Shown: one piece after another, positions 15,299 to 23,968 of the stretch
Numbering within the stretch: the stretch's first letter is position 1
Layout: the number at the start of each line of letters is the position of its first letter
Assembly (NCBI RefSeq): GCF_020782235.1
Contig: NZ_JAJGNO010000011.1
Span: 62,001 to 126,000, forward strand
DNA length: 64,000 bases
Direction: 5' to 3'
DNA from: Sphingobium naphthae
Lineage (GTDB): Bacteria > Pseudomonadota > Alphaproteobacteria > Sphingomonadales > Sphingomonadaceae
Notes under the pieces: generated by a model
What the model was told of the DNA's origin: nothing
What the model saw: only the letters and a program-made list of their open reading frames with translations
Databases searched by the model: none
Translations under genes and position numbers: made by a program

Positions 15299-16696
15299 GC
15301 CCCATCCCCCGCCCAGCGCCAGGAACAGCGCGATCTGGTCCTGCACCAGCTGCGCCCGCGCCGACGCCGCCGTCACTTCCGCGCTCGCCAGGCTGCGCTG
15401 CGCATCCAGCAGCGACAGGAAGTCGCCCCGGCCGAAGCGGAACAGCTTGGCCGCCTGGCTCGCCGAAACGCCGGCGCTCTCGCGCGCCCGGTCCAGCGCC
15501 GCCGCCCGCTCGGCGTCGCGGCGATAGCTTTCCAGCGCGCTTTCGGTCTGGCGCAGCGCCTCCAGCACGCTCGCGTCGAACCCGGCCAGGTCGCTGCGCA
15601 CCTGCGCATCGGCCTGCGCGATCCGCGCGCGGATCACCGGCCGGTTGGGGAAGGTCCAGCTGATCAGCGGCCCCAGGCTGAAGCCAAAGGCCGATCCCGA
15701 TCCGAAATCCTCCAGCGGCCCCGACAGCCCCACCGACCCGCCGATGCTGACCTGCGGATAAAGCTGCGCCATCGCGACGCCCAGCCGCGCCGTGTCGCCT
15801 GCAATCGCCCGCTCGGCCTCCCTGATATCGGGCCGCCGCCGGATCAGCGCCGCGCCATCCCCCACCGGGATCGGCCGGCGCAGCGTCGGCAGCGCGGCGC
15901 ACGCCTCCACCGCGCGGGGATAGTCGGCCGGCGGCCGCCCCAGCAGCGTCGCCAGCAGATAGAGGCCGTTCTGCCGCTGCGCTTCGAAGGCGGGCAGCGC
16001 CGCCTCGCTCGTCTCCACCGCCGCCTGCGCCCGGCTGACGTCGAAGGCGGTGCCGCGTCCGCCCTTGGCCAGCCGCCGCGTCGCGTCCAGCGTCTGGCGC
16101 TGCAACGCCACGACCTTGCGATTGACGGTCAGGTTGTAATTGGCCGCGCACACCTGCGCATAGGCCTGCGCCGTCGCCGCCGCCACGCTCACCCGCACAT
16201 AGTCGCGCGCCGCAGTCACCGCCTCGACATCGGCCGCGCTTGCCTCGATCGCGCGGCGGATCCGGCCGTTGAGGTCCAGCGGATAGGCGGCGCTCAGGCC
16301 CAGATCATAGCTGACCGATCCGGGCAGATGCTGCGTCACGCCCGATGGCCGCGACAGCGTCTCGCCGCCGCTGATTGCGGTCGTGATCTCGCGCCCCGCC
16401 TCCGCCTCGCGCAGCACCGCCTGCGCGCGCTCGACATTGGCCTGCGCCTGCCGGAGGTCGGCATTGGCGGCCAGCGCCTCGCCGATCAGCGCATCCAGCT
16501 GCGGATCGGCATAGAGCCGCCACCACTGGTCGGGCAGCGGCGCGTTGCTGAACTGCGCGCCCTGCGCCGAATGGAAGCCGCCGGTCGCCGCGGGCGCGGT
16601 CGCGACGGATGTGTCGGGATAATGATAATCCGGCCCCACGGTCGCGCAGGCGGCCAGGCTCAGCGCCAGCATGAGCGATCCGACCTTGCCGCCCAT
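15257..16696 (-). CDS. NodT-family outer-membrane efflux lipoprotein
   Basis: A 479-residue TolC-like outer-membrane factor. The signal MGGKVGSLMLALSLAACA gives lipidated Cys17. Two repeated OEP coiled-coil/barrel domains follow (about 60-250 and 270-460), with the usual VGPDYHYP opening and RRRPDIREAER mid-segment. The ATG at 16696 has GGAG 8 nt upstream; an in-frame earlier start would extend into the HlyD gene. It is the exit duct of the FUSC/HlyD pump encoded just upstream. Its last 42 bp are shared, on the other strand, with the end of the GH43-like gene. Confidence 0.9.
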   Translation of the reverse strand: MGGKVGSLMLALSLAACATVGPDYHYPDTSVATAPAATGGFHSAQGAQFSNAPLPDQWWRLYADPQLDALIGEALAANADLRQAQANVERAQAVLREAEAGREITTAISGGETLSRPSGVTQHLPGSVSYDLGLSAAYPLDLNGRIRRAIEASAADVEAVTAARDYVRVSVAAATAQAYAQVCAANYNLTVNRKVVALQRQTLDATRRLAKGGRGTAFDVSRAQAAVETSEAALPAFEAQRQNGLYLLATLLGRPPADYPRAVEACAALPTLRRPIPVGDGAALIRRRPDIREAERAIAGDTARLGVAMAQLYPQVSIGGSVGLSGPLEDFGSGSAFGFSLGPLISWTFPNRPVIRARIAQADAQVRSDLAGFDASVLEALRQTESALESYRRDAERAAALDRARESAGVSASQAAKLFRFGRGDFLSLLDAQRSLASAEVTAASARAQLVQDQIALFLALGGGWGSSDGVDEGAGDAQ

Positions 16697-16787
16697 GCTG
16701 CGTGCTCCTGCGACAGCAGAAGCCCCCTTCAACCGGCCGGGCCGGCTTCCCGCTTTCGCAGGAACAAGGCCTTGCGCCAAACAAGCC

Positions 16788-17690
16788 TCACCCATGGCGG
16801 CAATCCCCCGGCCGCGCATCCTTCGCCGCCGGCTGCACCGTCACCGTCGCGGTGCGCCCGGAAATCAGCCGCAGCCCCGCCGGCACCTTTTCCAGCCGGA
16901 CCCGCACGGGAATGCGCTGCGCCAGCCGCACCCAGGAAAAGGTCGGCTCGACCGACGGCAGCAGATTGCCCGCATTGGACCGGCTGTCGTCATTGATGCC
17001 ATAGGCGATGCTGTCCACGCGCCCATGGATCTCCCGCTCCTCGCCCATCAGCCGCACCGTCACTGGTGCGCCGATGCAGATCAGCGGCAGCTTGGTCTCC
17101 TCGAAATAGCCCTCCACCCGCAGCGAATCCTGGTCGATCAGCGCCATCGCCTGGGCGCCCGCGCCGACATAGTCGCCCGGATGCAGGTCCAGGTTGGTGA
17201 CGACGCCATTGACCGACGCCCGCACCTGCGTGCGCTTCAAGTTCAGCGCCGCCGCGTCGCGCCCGCTATGGGCTTCCGCCAGCGCCGCCTGCGCCGTCTC
17301 CACGCGCGCCAGATTCTGCTCATGGGTTTCCGCCGCCACCAGGTCGCCCAGCGCCGTGTCGCGCCGCGCCTCGCGCCGCGCCTGCGCCAGCGTCGCCTTG
17401 GCGCTGGCGATCTGCGCTTCGGCTTCCTCCAGCGCCAGCCGGTATCGGGGCGTGTCGATGACGAACAGCAGGTCGCCCGCCTTCACCCGCTGGTTGTCGC
17501 GCACCGCCACCGACGTCACCAGCCCGCTGATGTCGGGGGTCACGCGCACCACGTCGGCGCGCACGCGCCCGTCGCGCGTCCAGGGGCTGCGCTCATAATG
17601 GTTCCACATCCAGATCGCGGCCAAAGCGGCGGCGATGACCAGGATGATGGTGACGGCGCTGCGGATCAGCGTTTGCGAAAGGCGGTTCAT
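16788..17690 (-). CDS. HlyD-family membrane fusion protein (AaeA-like)
   Basis: A 300-residue periplasmic adaptor with one N-terminal membrane anchor (about 12-30), a lipoyl-like half (VRVTPDISGLVTSVAVRDNQ), a coiled-coil hairpin near 80-140, the second lipoyl half (VRASVNGVVTNLDLHPGDYV) and a beta-barrel domain. The length and the NHYERSPWTRDGRVRADV opening match the AaeA/EmrA-type group that pairs with FUSC permeases. Its ATG overlaps the DUF1656 stop. It links the inner-membrane permease to the NodT duct, probably exporting aromatic acids or related toxic compounds. Confidence 0.88.
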   Translation of the reverse strand: MNRLSQTLIRSAVTIILVIAAALAAIWMWNHYERSPWTRDGRVRADVVRVTPDISGLVTSVAVRDNQRVKAGDLLFVIDTPRYRLALEEAEAQIASAKATLAQARREARRDTALGDLVAAETHEQNLARVETAQAALAEAHSGRDAAALNLKRTQVRASVNGVVTNLDLHPGDYVGAGAQAMALIDQDSLRVEGYFEETKLPLICIGAPVTVRLMGEEREIHGRVDSIAYGINDDSRSNAGNLLPSVEPTFSWVRLAQRIPVRVRLEKVPAGLRLISGRTATVTVQPAAKDARPGDCRHG

Positions 17691-17902
17691 AAGCGGATTC
17701 CAAGGGTGGGGACGAGAAGGGCGAGTCCGCCGAGGATCAATATGAAGATACTGAGGTCCACGGCCGCCCGATAGGCGAGGAAGCGATAGAGGCCGAGCGC
17801 GCCGATCAGCCGGGTCACGACCCAGGCCAGCAGCAGCGCGACCAGCGCCAGCAGCAGGAGCGTCGGCACATAGATGCCGCCCAGCGCGATTTCTCCGGTC
17901 AT
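17687..17902 (-). CDS. DUF1656 small membrane protein (AaeX-like)
   Basis: A 71-residue protein with two transmembrane segments (about 9-30 and 45-65) and the family opening EIALGGIYVPTLL. Proteins of this type sit between FUSC permeases and HlyD adaptors in AaeXAB-type efflux operons. Both its ends overlap neighbours by four bases (ATGA), indicating coupled translation. Its mechanism is not known. Confidence 0.88.
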   Translation of the reverse strand: MTGEIALGGIYVPTLLLLALVALLLAWVVTRLIGALGLYRFLAYRAAVDLSIFILILGGLALLVPTLGIRL

Positions 17903-19968
17903 GCGGCGGCCCTCCGATGATGGCTTGGTGCGTCGGGGAACAGGTTGCGGCGCAGGCTGACCAGCGCCAGCACGGATTCGCGCCGCACCGCCGGCCTTGT
18001 ATGCGCGCCCAGATCGTCGATCGCGGCGTCGATCGCGGACAGCAGCGCCGGGTCGGCGGGCGCTGGCGCGTCCGGGTCCATCGCGCGATAATGGTCGCCC
18101 ACGCCGCCCAGCACCTGCGTCAGCGGCGCCGCCTCCGCGCGCGGCAGGTCCAGCCGCAACTGGCGCAGCTCGCCGATCGCGACGCCGGTGCGCAAGTCGC
18201 GCAGCGCGTCATAGAGCGGCGCGCCGCTGTCCCGCCGGGTCGCCGCCAGCCGGGGCGCCAGCAGCGCGATGCGATCGAGCATCCGGTTGATCCAGCCGCG
18301 CACGTCGGGCGCGCTCATGGCATTGGCGCGGTTGGCAATGTCGATCCACCCGGCGCGGATGGTGCGGCGCGTGGCGCGCTCGACCCCGGCCGAATGAATG
18401 AGGCCCGCCATGATGATCGCGAACCATATGCCCACGATCTGCGCCACCGCGCCGTTCACATAGGACGAAAAAGCATTCACATAGCGGTCGGACAGCAGCA
18501 CCGGGCTGCCCAGCCCCAGCAGCGTCGGCAGCGCGATCCCCATCCAGCGGGGCGACGCCATCATCGCTCCCAGGATCAGCAGCGGCGGCGCATAGGCCAG
18601 GGCCAGCATCACGAAGCCGTCGAGCCGCGGCATGATGACATAGCCATAGACCGCGCCCAGCCCCGACGCGATGATGGTGCCGATCATGAAGCCCTTGAGC
18701 GGCGCCAGCATATTGTCCTGCGCGGAAAACAGCGCCAGGAACACGCCCGCCAGCATCACCGCCGTGCCGCCGTCGTTCCAGCCGCTGCCGATCCACAGCG
18801 CGCAGCCGATGACCACGGTCAGGAACGCGCCCAGCGCCGCGCGCAGCGCGCCGGCATAGTCGCGGTGCAGCTCGCGGTTGCGCCGCCCCTCCAGCAATTC
18901 GGCGACGCGCGGCGTCACCGCGCTGCGGCGGTGCGTCGCCATCTGGTCCAGCAGGTCGCGGCAGTCGCGATGCACCGCCACCAGCGTCGCCAGCCGGGCA
19001 TAGAGGCTGAGGCGCATCATGTCGGCCCACCCCATGTCGGCGCGCGCCTCCGGCTCCATCGCATGGCATCGGTCGATCAGCGCCTGGGTCAGCCGCGCGC
19101 GCGTCGCATTGTCGGGCGCGGGCGTCTCCAGCCAGTTCCGTATGTCCGCGATCAGCGCCTCGACCGGCGCCGGCACGACGCCGCCATTGGCGGCCTTGAG
19201 CTGCGCCAGCCGGTCCTCCACCGCCGCGCCCAGCGGCAGCAGCAGCGACAGCTGGTCCTGCAGCGCTCGCACCGTCCGCACACGCGGCGCAAGGCGGCTG
19301 ATGTCGAAGGGCAGATGGACCGACATCTGGTGCAGTTCGGTCACATCCTGCGCCAGCCGCCGGCGCTCCGCGTCCAGCCCGGCGACGGGTTCGGTCGCGA
19401 TCGCGTCGCGCGACCAGCGCTCGGCATCGCGCAGGATCGTCTCCACCCGCCCCAGCAGCACGCCGGTGATCGATCCGGGCAGCACCACGCCATGGATCAG
19501 CGCGCCGCTCAGGATGCCGAGCGTGATTTCCTGCACGCGCAGCGCGGCGACGGTGAAGATGGTCTGGGGCGAATCGACGTCGGGAAAGACGATCAGGCAG
19601 GCGGTGTAGCCCGCCAGCACGAACATATAGGATCGCGGCGTGCGATCGAGCAGCGACACAAAGACGCACAGCGCCAGCCAGGATGCCATCGCCAGCGACA
19701 GAAGCTCGGGCGCGTTGACCAGCGGCGGCACGATCGCGACGGCAAAGGTCGCCCCGACCAGCGTGCCGACGACGCGGAACAGCGCCTTGGAAATCACCGC
19801 GCCCGCCAGCGGCTGGGCGACGATATAGCTGGTCAGGAACGCCCAATAGGGCCGCTCCAGCCCGATACTGTAGGCCAGGAACAGCGCCAGCATCGCGGCT
19901 GCCAGGCATTTGACGGAAAAAAGCGCGGCCGGCAGGCCGATCGCTTCCCCCAGCGGACGGCGGCTCAT
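17899..19968 (-). CDS. FUSC-family inner-membrane efflux permease (AaeB-like)
   Basis: A 689-residue FUSC protein with two hydrophobic blocks, each with several transmembrane helices (about 15-165 and 365-520), and cytoplasmic regions after each, the layout of aromatic carboxylate exporters such as AaeB. The N-terminus reads ALFSVKCLAAAMLALFLAYSIGLERPYWAFLTSYI in pattern, the typical FUSC start. It is coupled by ATGA overlap to both the MarR gene and the DUF1656 gene. The likely substrate class is aromatic acids; the actual substrate is not visible. Confidence 0.9.
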   Translation of the reverse strand: MSRRPLGEAIGLPAALFSVKCLAAAMLALFLAYSIGLERPYWAFLTSYIVAQPLAGAVISKALFRVVGTLVGATFAVAIVPPLVNAPELLSLAMASWLALCVFVSLLDRTPRSYMFVLAGYTACLIVFPDVDSPQTIFTVAALRVQEITLGILSGALIHGVVLPGSITGVLLGRVETILRDAERWSRDAIATEPVAGLDAERRRLAQDVTELHQMSVHLPFDISRLAPRVRTVRALQDQLSLLLPLGAAVEDRLAQLKAANGGVVPAPVEALIADIRNWLETPAPDNATRARLTQALIDRCHAMEPEARADMGWADMMRLSLYARLATLVAVHRDCRDLLDQMATHRRSAVTPRVAELLEGRRNRELHRDYAGALRAALGAFLTVVIGCALWIGSGWNDGGTAVMLAGVFLALFSAQDNMLAPLKGFMIGTIIASGLGAVYGYVIMPRLDGFVMLALAYAPPLLILGAMMASPRWMGIALPTLLGLGSPVLLSDRYVNAFSSYVNGAVAQIVGIWFAIIMAGLIHSAGVERATRRTIRAGWIDIANRANAMSAPDVRGWINRMLDRIALLAPRLAATRRDSGAPLYDALRDLRTGVAIGELRQLRLDLPRAEAAPLTQVLGGVGDHYRAMDPDAPAPADPALLSAIDAAIDDLGAHTRPAVRRESVLALVSLRRNLFPDAPSHHRRAAA

Positions 19969-20420
19969 GACTGGCTGCGTCGCTCGGCGATACGCTGGCC
20001 GATCAGGTCGAGCAGCTCGACCATGATCTCGATCGCCTCGTCGGGAATGTCGCGCAGCAATTCAGCCCGCATCGCCCCCAGCTTCTCCTCGATCCGCCCG
20101 ACCAGCTCGCGCCCGGCGGGGGTCAGGCTCAATATGTTGGATCGCTTGTCCTCGGGATGGGTCGCCCGCGCCACCAGCCCGTTCGCCTGCAGCAGGTCCA
20201 GCGTGCGCACCAGCGAGGGCTGGCGGATGTCGAGCGATTCGGCGAGGTCGGCCTGCCGCACGTCCGCGCCCAGCCGGTCGAGATGGATGAGGCACCAGCC
20301 CGCGCTGTTGGACACGCCGAACTCGGCCAGCGCGCCGTCCGCCAACTGGCGCCAGTTGCGCGCCAGTAGGGCCATCTTGTGCGCCAGTGCGCGGCGGGGA
20401 TCGTCGAGGGGCATATTCAT
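19965..20420 (-). CDS. MarR-family transcriptional regulator of the efflux operon
   Basis: A 151-residue MarR regulator. The winged helix lies near 50-105, with ADLAESLDIRQPSLVRTLDLL as recognition region and HPEDKRSNILSLTPAGREL as wing. It is the first gene of the efflux operon. The annotated ATG at 20420 is inside a near-perfect 20-bp palindrome and has no Shine-Dalgarno sequence; an ATG at 20414 is also possible. This suggests autorepression and perhaps a leaderless mRNA. The ligand is probably the exported compound. Confidence 0.9.
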   Translation of the reverse strand: MNMPLDDPRRALAHKMALLARNWRQLADGALAEFGVSNSAGWCLIHLDRLGADVRQADLAESLDIRQPSLVRTLDLLQANGLVARATHPEDKRSNILSLTPAGRELVGRIEEKLGAMRAELLRDIPDEAIEIMVELLDLIGQRIAERRSQS

Positions 20421-20437
20421 TAGCTAGCTAACTAATG
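20418..20437. promoter_or_regulatory. Probable MarR operator overlapping the regulator start codon
   Basis: CATTAGCTAGCTAACTAATG is a 20-bp palindrome with a single mismatched pair (positions 7 and 14): CATTAG and CTAATG outer arms, TAGCTA core. Its first three bases are the complement of the marR ATG. The size and symmetry fit a MarR dimer site, and binding here would block the operon's own transcription start. This is the clearest operator in the window. Confidence 0.75.
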
Positions 20438-20540
20438 ATTTTGGTGAAAATTTGCACCTGTCTATTTCGCTGTCGCGAATGCACGCGACGCAATCGACCG
20501 CCGGGCCGCGGAAAAGCCCGCGTCCCGGCGGCGAAACCGG

Positions 20541-20840
20541 TCAGGCCCGGCGTGTGCCGTTGAACGCCGATGCGCCGAACGCGCCCAGCTGCATCGTGCC
20601 GGTGATGGCGTCGCCCGCCACCTCCGCCTCGCATTCCAGCGTCATCGGCATCGGCATGGTCATTTCCATCTTCCAGGTCAGCTTGTCGCCCTCGACCTTG
20701 CCGTCGATCACGTCCAGCGACCCCATCATGCCGGCGAAAGTGCCGTTGAAGCGGTCGCCGCTGCTGACCACCGTGAAGACGCCCTTCTGGTCGCCCATCG
20801 GCGTCTTGGCCACGCAATCATAAGCGCCATCCACTGCCAT
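20541..20840 (-). CDS. Small conserved-looking beta-rich protein, function unknown
   Basis: A 99-residue protein without signal peptide or membrane segment. It alternates short hydrophobic and polar strands with many Gly and Met residues (WKMEMTMPMPMTLECEAEV) and ends GASAFNGTRRA, suggesting a small beta-barrel or lipocalin-like fold. The ATG at 20840 is chosen because AAAGGAG stands 7 nt upstream; the ATG at 20846 sits inside that site. It begins 23 bp after the M16 protease gene on the same strand and is probably co-transcribed with it. I do not recognise a named family. Confidence 0.7.
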   Translation of the reverse strand: MAVDGAYDCVAKTPMGDQKGVFTVVSSGDRFNGTFAGMMGSLDVIDGKVEGDKLTWKMEMTMPMPMTLECEAEVAGDAITGTMQLGAFGASAFNGTRRA

Positions 20841-20863
20841 ATCCATTCTCCTTTACGTGCCCG

Positions 20864-23761
20864 TTAATCTGCGAGAGTGCCCATTTCCACCGGCAGGCCC
20901 ACCGCGTCAAGCTGCGGCCGCACCAGCTTGGCGTCGCCCACCACGACCCAGATCAGATTGCCGGGGTTGATCGCTTCGCGCGCCGCCTTGTCCATGTCCG
21001 CCGCGGTCATGGCGCGATAGGTTTTGGGCAGCGTCTCGTAATAATCGTCCGGCCGCCCGATCAGCTGGTTGCGCATCATCGCCGCCAGCAGGTCGGCCGA
21101 GGTTTCGAAGCTGCCGGGCAGCGAGAGGATCTGGCTGTTGATCGTCTGGTCCCGCTCCGCCTGGGTCGTGCCCTTGGTGGTGAGATACTCCTTCACATCC
21201 TGCCGCGCGGCGATGATCGATTCGCCGGTCTTGTCGGTCTGCACCGGCGCATAGACCAGCAGCGGGATCGTCTCCTTGACGCCGGGCAGCGCCGTGCCCG
21301 CGCCATAGGCCCATCCCTTGGTCTCGCGCAGGTCCATGGTCAGGCGCGACGTGGTGCTGCCGCCCAGCACTTCGTTCGCGGTCAGCAGCGTCACGGGATT
21401 GTCGGTCCCCGCCTTGTTGGTCAGCACGCCCGCCAGGATCAGCGACTGCGGGCTCTGCGGCTTATCGACCAGCACGATACGCGGCACCCGCCGCATCCGG
21501 TCCATCCGGAACAGCTTGGTTCCCTTCGCGCTCGCCGGCGCCTTCCAGTCGCCGAAACGCTTTTCCAGCAGCGGCATCATCTCGGCCAGCGTGCTGTTGC
21601 CCGCAACGAAGATGGTGGCATTGTCGGGCCGCATCCAGCTGTCATGGAAGGCGGTGAGGTCCGCGCGCGTCACCGCCTTGACCCCGCTCTCGGTGCCCGA
21701 TCCGGTGAAGGGAATGCCATAGGGATGGGCCGTGCCATAGAGCATCGGCGGCAGCATCCGCTGCGCGATCGCCATGGGCTGCGTCTTTTCCGCCGCGATC
21801 CGCGTCAGCACCTGGCCGCGCAGCCGCTCCACCTCCTCGGGGCGGAAGGCCGGGTTGCGGATCACGTCCGCCAGCAGGCCGAGCGACGCGTCGAGATTGG
21901 GCTTGAGCGCGAACAGCCCAACGCTGGTGCGGTCCATGCTGTTGCCCGCGCTGATCGCCGCGCCCAGCCGTTCCTGCTCCTCGGCGATCTGCACCGACGA
22001 CCGCGTCGTCGTGCCTTCGTCCAGCAGCGCCACGGTCAGCCCCGCCGTGCCCAGCTTCGCCTTGTCGTCGGCCGCGTTGCCGGCGTCGAACGCCACCGAC
22101 ACCTGCACCGTGGGCACCGCGTCGCGGCGCGCGAAGATGACCGGGATGCCGTTCTTCAGCGTCGCATGCTCGACCGCGGGAAAGTCCAGGTCCTTGACCG
22201 GCTCGATCGGCGGCTCGGCGACCTTCGTGGGCTCAGGCGGCGTCGCGCCCGCCCCGGCCGGCGCATCGGGATCGCGGAAGAAGGCCGGCTGGTGCGTCGC
22301 GCCTTCGCCTTTCGCATTGCCCGCTAGCGCATTGTCCGCCGCGCTGCGCTCGCCCGGCGCCACGGTCAGGCGCAGCACCGGCCGCCCCAGCCATTTGCGC
22401 GCGGCCTGCGCCACCGACTGCGGCGTCGCGGCGGCATAGATGGCCAGGTCCTTCTTATATTTGCCCGGATCGTCGGAATAGACCGCGCCTTCGGCCAGCG
22501 TCACCGCCTTGCCGGAAAAGCCGCCGACCTTCTCCAGCCCGCCGATCGTGCCCGACAATTGCCGCGTCGCGGCGCGCTGCACCTCGTCGGCGCTCGGCCC
22601 CTTGGCAAGATAATCGGCCAGCAGCTGGTCCAGCCGCTTGCCCACCGCCACCGGGTCGGCGCCGGGCTTCACGTCGACGGTGATCTCGGCCAGGCTCAGC
22701 TTCTCGAACGGCTGGACGCTGGCCTTGACGCTCACCGCCACCTTCTCGTCGCGCACCAGCGCATTGTCGAGCCGCGAGGAACCCAGCCCGCCAAACACCG
22801 CCATGGCCAGGTCCAGCTGCGGCAGGTCGGCCGAATTGACGCCGGGCACCACCCAGTTGCGATAGAGGCGGGTGGCCGCGACATGGTCGTGCATCAGCTT
22901 CTCGACATCCTTGTCGAGCGTCGGCACGCTAGCGTCCACATCCTGCGGCGCGGGGCCGGCCGGGATGTTGCCGAACCATTTCTCCACCTTCGCCTTGGCG
23001 GTCGCCGCGTCGATGTCGCCGGCCAGCACCAGCACGGCATTGTTCGGGCCATAATGCGTCTTGAACCAGCTCTGCACGTCGGCCAGGCTCGCCGCGTTCA
23101 GGTCCGCCATCGATCCGATGGTCGAATGGCGATAGGGATGCCCCTCGGGCATCAGCGCGGCGAGCTGCGCATATTCGACCAGCCCATAGGGCTCGTTCTC
23201 GCCCATGCGCTTTTCATTCTGCACGACCCCGCGCTGCGTATCGAGCTTCACCTGGGTGACCGCGCCCAGCAAATGGCCCATGCGATCGCTTTCCAGGAAC
23301 AGCGCCCGGTCCAGCGCGCCGGTCGGCACCGTCTCGAAATAATTGGTGCGGTCGAACCAGGTCGTGCCGTTCCAGTCGGTCGCGCCGATATCCTCCAGCC
23401 GGCCGAAGAAGGGGCCGTCGGCATTTTCCGATCCATAGAACATCAGATGTTCGAACAGATGGGCAAAGCCCGTCTTGCCCGCCGGCTCGAAGCGCGATCC
23501 GACATGGTACCAGACCGACACCGCCACGATCGGCGCCTTGCGATCGGTATGGACGATGACGCGCAGCCCGTTCTTCAGCGTGAATTCCTCATAGGGAATA
23601 TCGACCTTGGCGACCAGACTGGACAGCGGCGCGGGCGCGGCGCTCGCCGTAGCGGGTTGGGCCGCAGGAGACTGGGCGGCGGCGGGCAGCGCCGGCATCA
23701 ACGCGATCGCGGACAGGCCGGTCAGCAGGGGCAGACGGCGCGACAGGAAGGAAAGGGTCAT
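20864..23761 (-). CDS. Exported M16-family zinc metallopeptidase, fused two-half form
   Basis: A 965-residue protein with a signal peptide (1-30, ending PAAAQS). The first half carries the inverted zinc motif HLFEH (His101, Glu104, His105) and a third ligand at Glu183 (VVQNEKRMGENEPYG). The second half, from about 560, has the same fold without HxxEH and would be the inactive partner; M16 enzymes of bacteria often occur as such alpha-beta fusions or pairs. It probably degrades short peptides in the periplasm. The ATG at 23761 has GAGG upstream. It is divergent from an M28 peptidase across a tandem repeat. Confidence 0.9.
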   Translation of the reverse strand: MTLSFLSRRLPLLTGLSAIALMPALPAAAQSPAAQPATASAAPAPLSSLVAKVDIPYEEFTLKNGLRVIVHTDRKAPIVAVSVWYHVGSRFEPAGKTGFAHLFEHLMFYGSENADGPFFGRLEDIGATDWNGTTWFDRTNYFETVPTGALDRALFLESDRMGHLLGAVTQVKLDTQRGVVQNEKRMGENEPYGLVEYAQLAALMPEGHPYRHSTIGSMADLNAASLADVQSWFKTHYGPNNAVLVLAGDIDAATAKAKVEKWFGNIPAGPAPQDVDASVPTLDKDVEKLMHDHVAATRLYRNWVVPGVNSADLPQLDLAMAVFGGLGSSRLDNALVRDEKVAVSVKASVQPFEKLSLAEITVDVKPGADPVAVGKRLDQLLADYLAKGPSADEVQRAATRQLSGTIGGLEKVGGFSGKAVTLAEGAVYSDDPGKYKKDLAIYAAATPQSVAQAARKWLGRPVLRLTVAPGERSAADNALAGNAKGEGATHQPAFFRDPDAPAGAGATPPEPTKVAEPPIEPVKDLDFPAVEHATLKNGIPVIFARRDAVPTVQVSVAFDAGNAADDKAKLGTAGLTVALLDEGTTTRSSVQIAEEQERLGAAISAGNSMDRTSVGLFALKPNLDASLGLLADVIRNPAFRPEEVERLRGQVLTRIAAEKTQPMAIAQRMLPPMLYGTAHPYGIPFTGSGTESGVKAVTRADLTAFHDSWMRPDNATIFVAGNSTLAEMMPLLEKRFGDWKAPASAKGTKLFRMDRMRRVPRIVLVDKPQSPQSLILAGVLTNKAGTDNPVTLLTANEVLGGSTTSRLTMDLRETKGWAYGAGTALPGVKETIPLLVYAPVQTDKTGESIIAARQDVKEYLTTKGTTQAERDQTINSQILSLPGSFETSADLLAAMMRNQLIGRPDDYYETLPKTYRAMTAADMDKAAREAINPGNLIWVVVGDAKLVRPQLDAVGLPVEMGTLAD

Positions 23762-23884
23762 GAAAGGCCTCGGGCAGGAGCTTGTGGACCAGGGGCGCGG
23801 ACGCGCCGGAACGGCATGCACCATAGCGGGGCGTGATAGGCGCGCAATACGCAAAGGGTGGACAGGGCGCATCCGCGGCGGCAA

Positions 23885-23956
23885 TCCTTCCGATCCTGCC
23901 CGTCCTTCCGATCAAGCCCATCCTTCCGATCCAGCCCATCCTTCCCATCCAGAAAG
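23885..23956. repeat. Four tandem copies of an 18-bp repeat between the M16 and M28 genes
   Basis: Units of the form TCCTTCCGATCCAGCCCA occupy 23885-23902, 23903-23920, 23921-23938 and 23939-23956; the inner copies differ from each other at only one or two bases and the last copy is decayed. The array lies in the 207-bp divergent spacer and ends 12 bp before the M28 start. It may be a length-variable spacer or a multi-site binding region. Confidence 0.85.
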
Positions 23957-23968
23957 TCCCCTCCCTTG

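Noticed and set aside
15202..15663. A Pro/Arg-rich plus-strand frame downstream of the GH43-like gene.
   Set aside because: It is antisense to the conserved NodT C-terminus, low complexity, with no supporting signal.
17917..20427. An 836-codon plus-strand open frame across the FUSC and MarR genes.
   Set aside because: It covers two genes with recognised domains on the other strand and has repetitive RQ/HR composition typical of a shadow frame.
23885..23956. The tandem array as a CRISPR.
   Set aside because: Units are contiguous with no spacers, only 18 bp long, and no cas gene is present.
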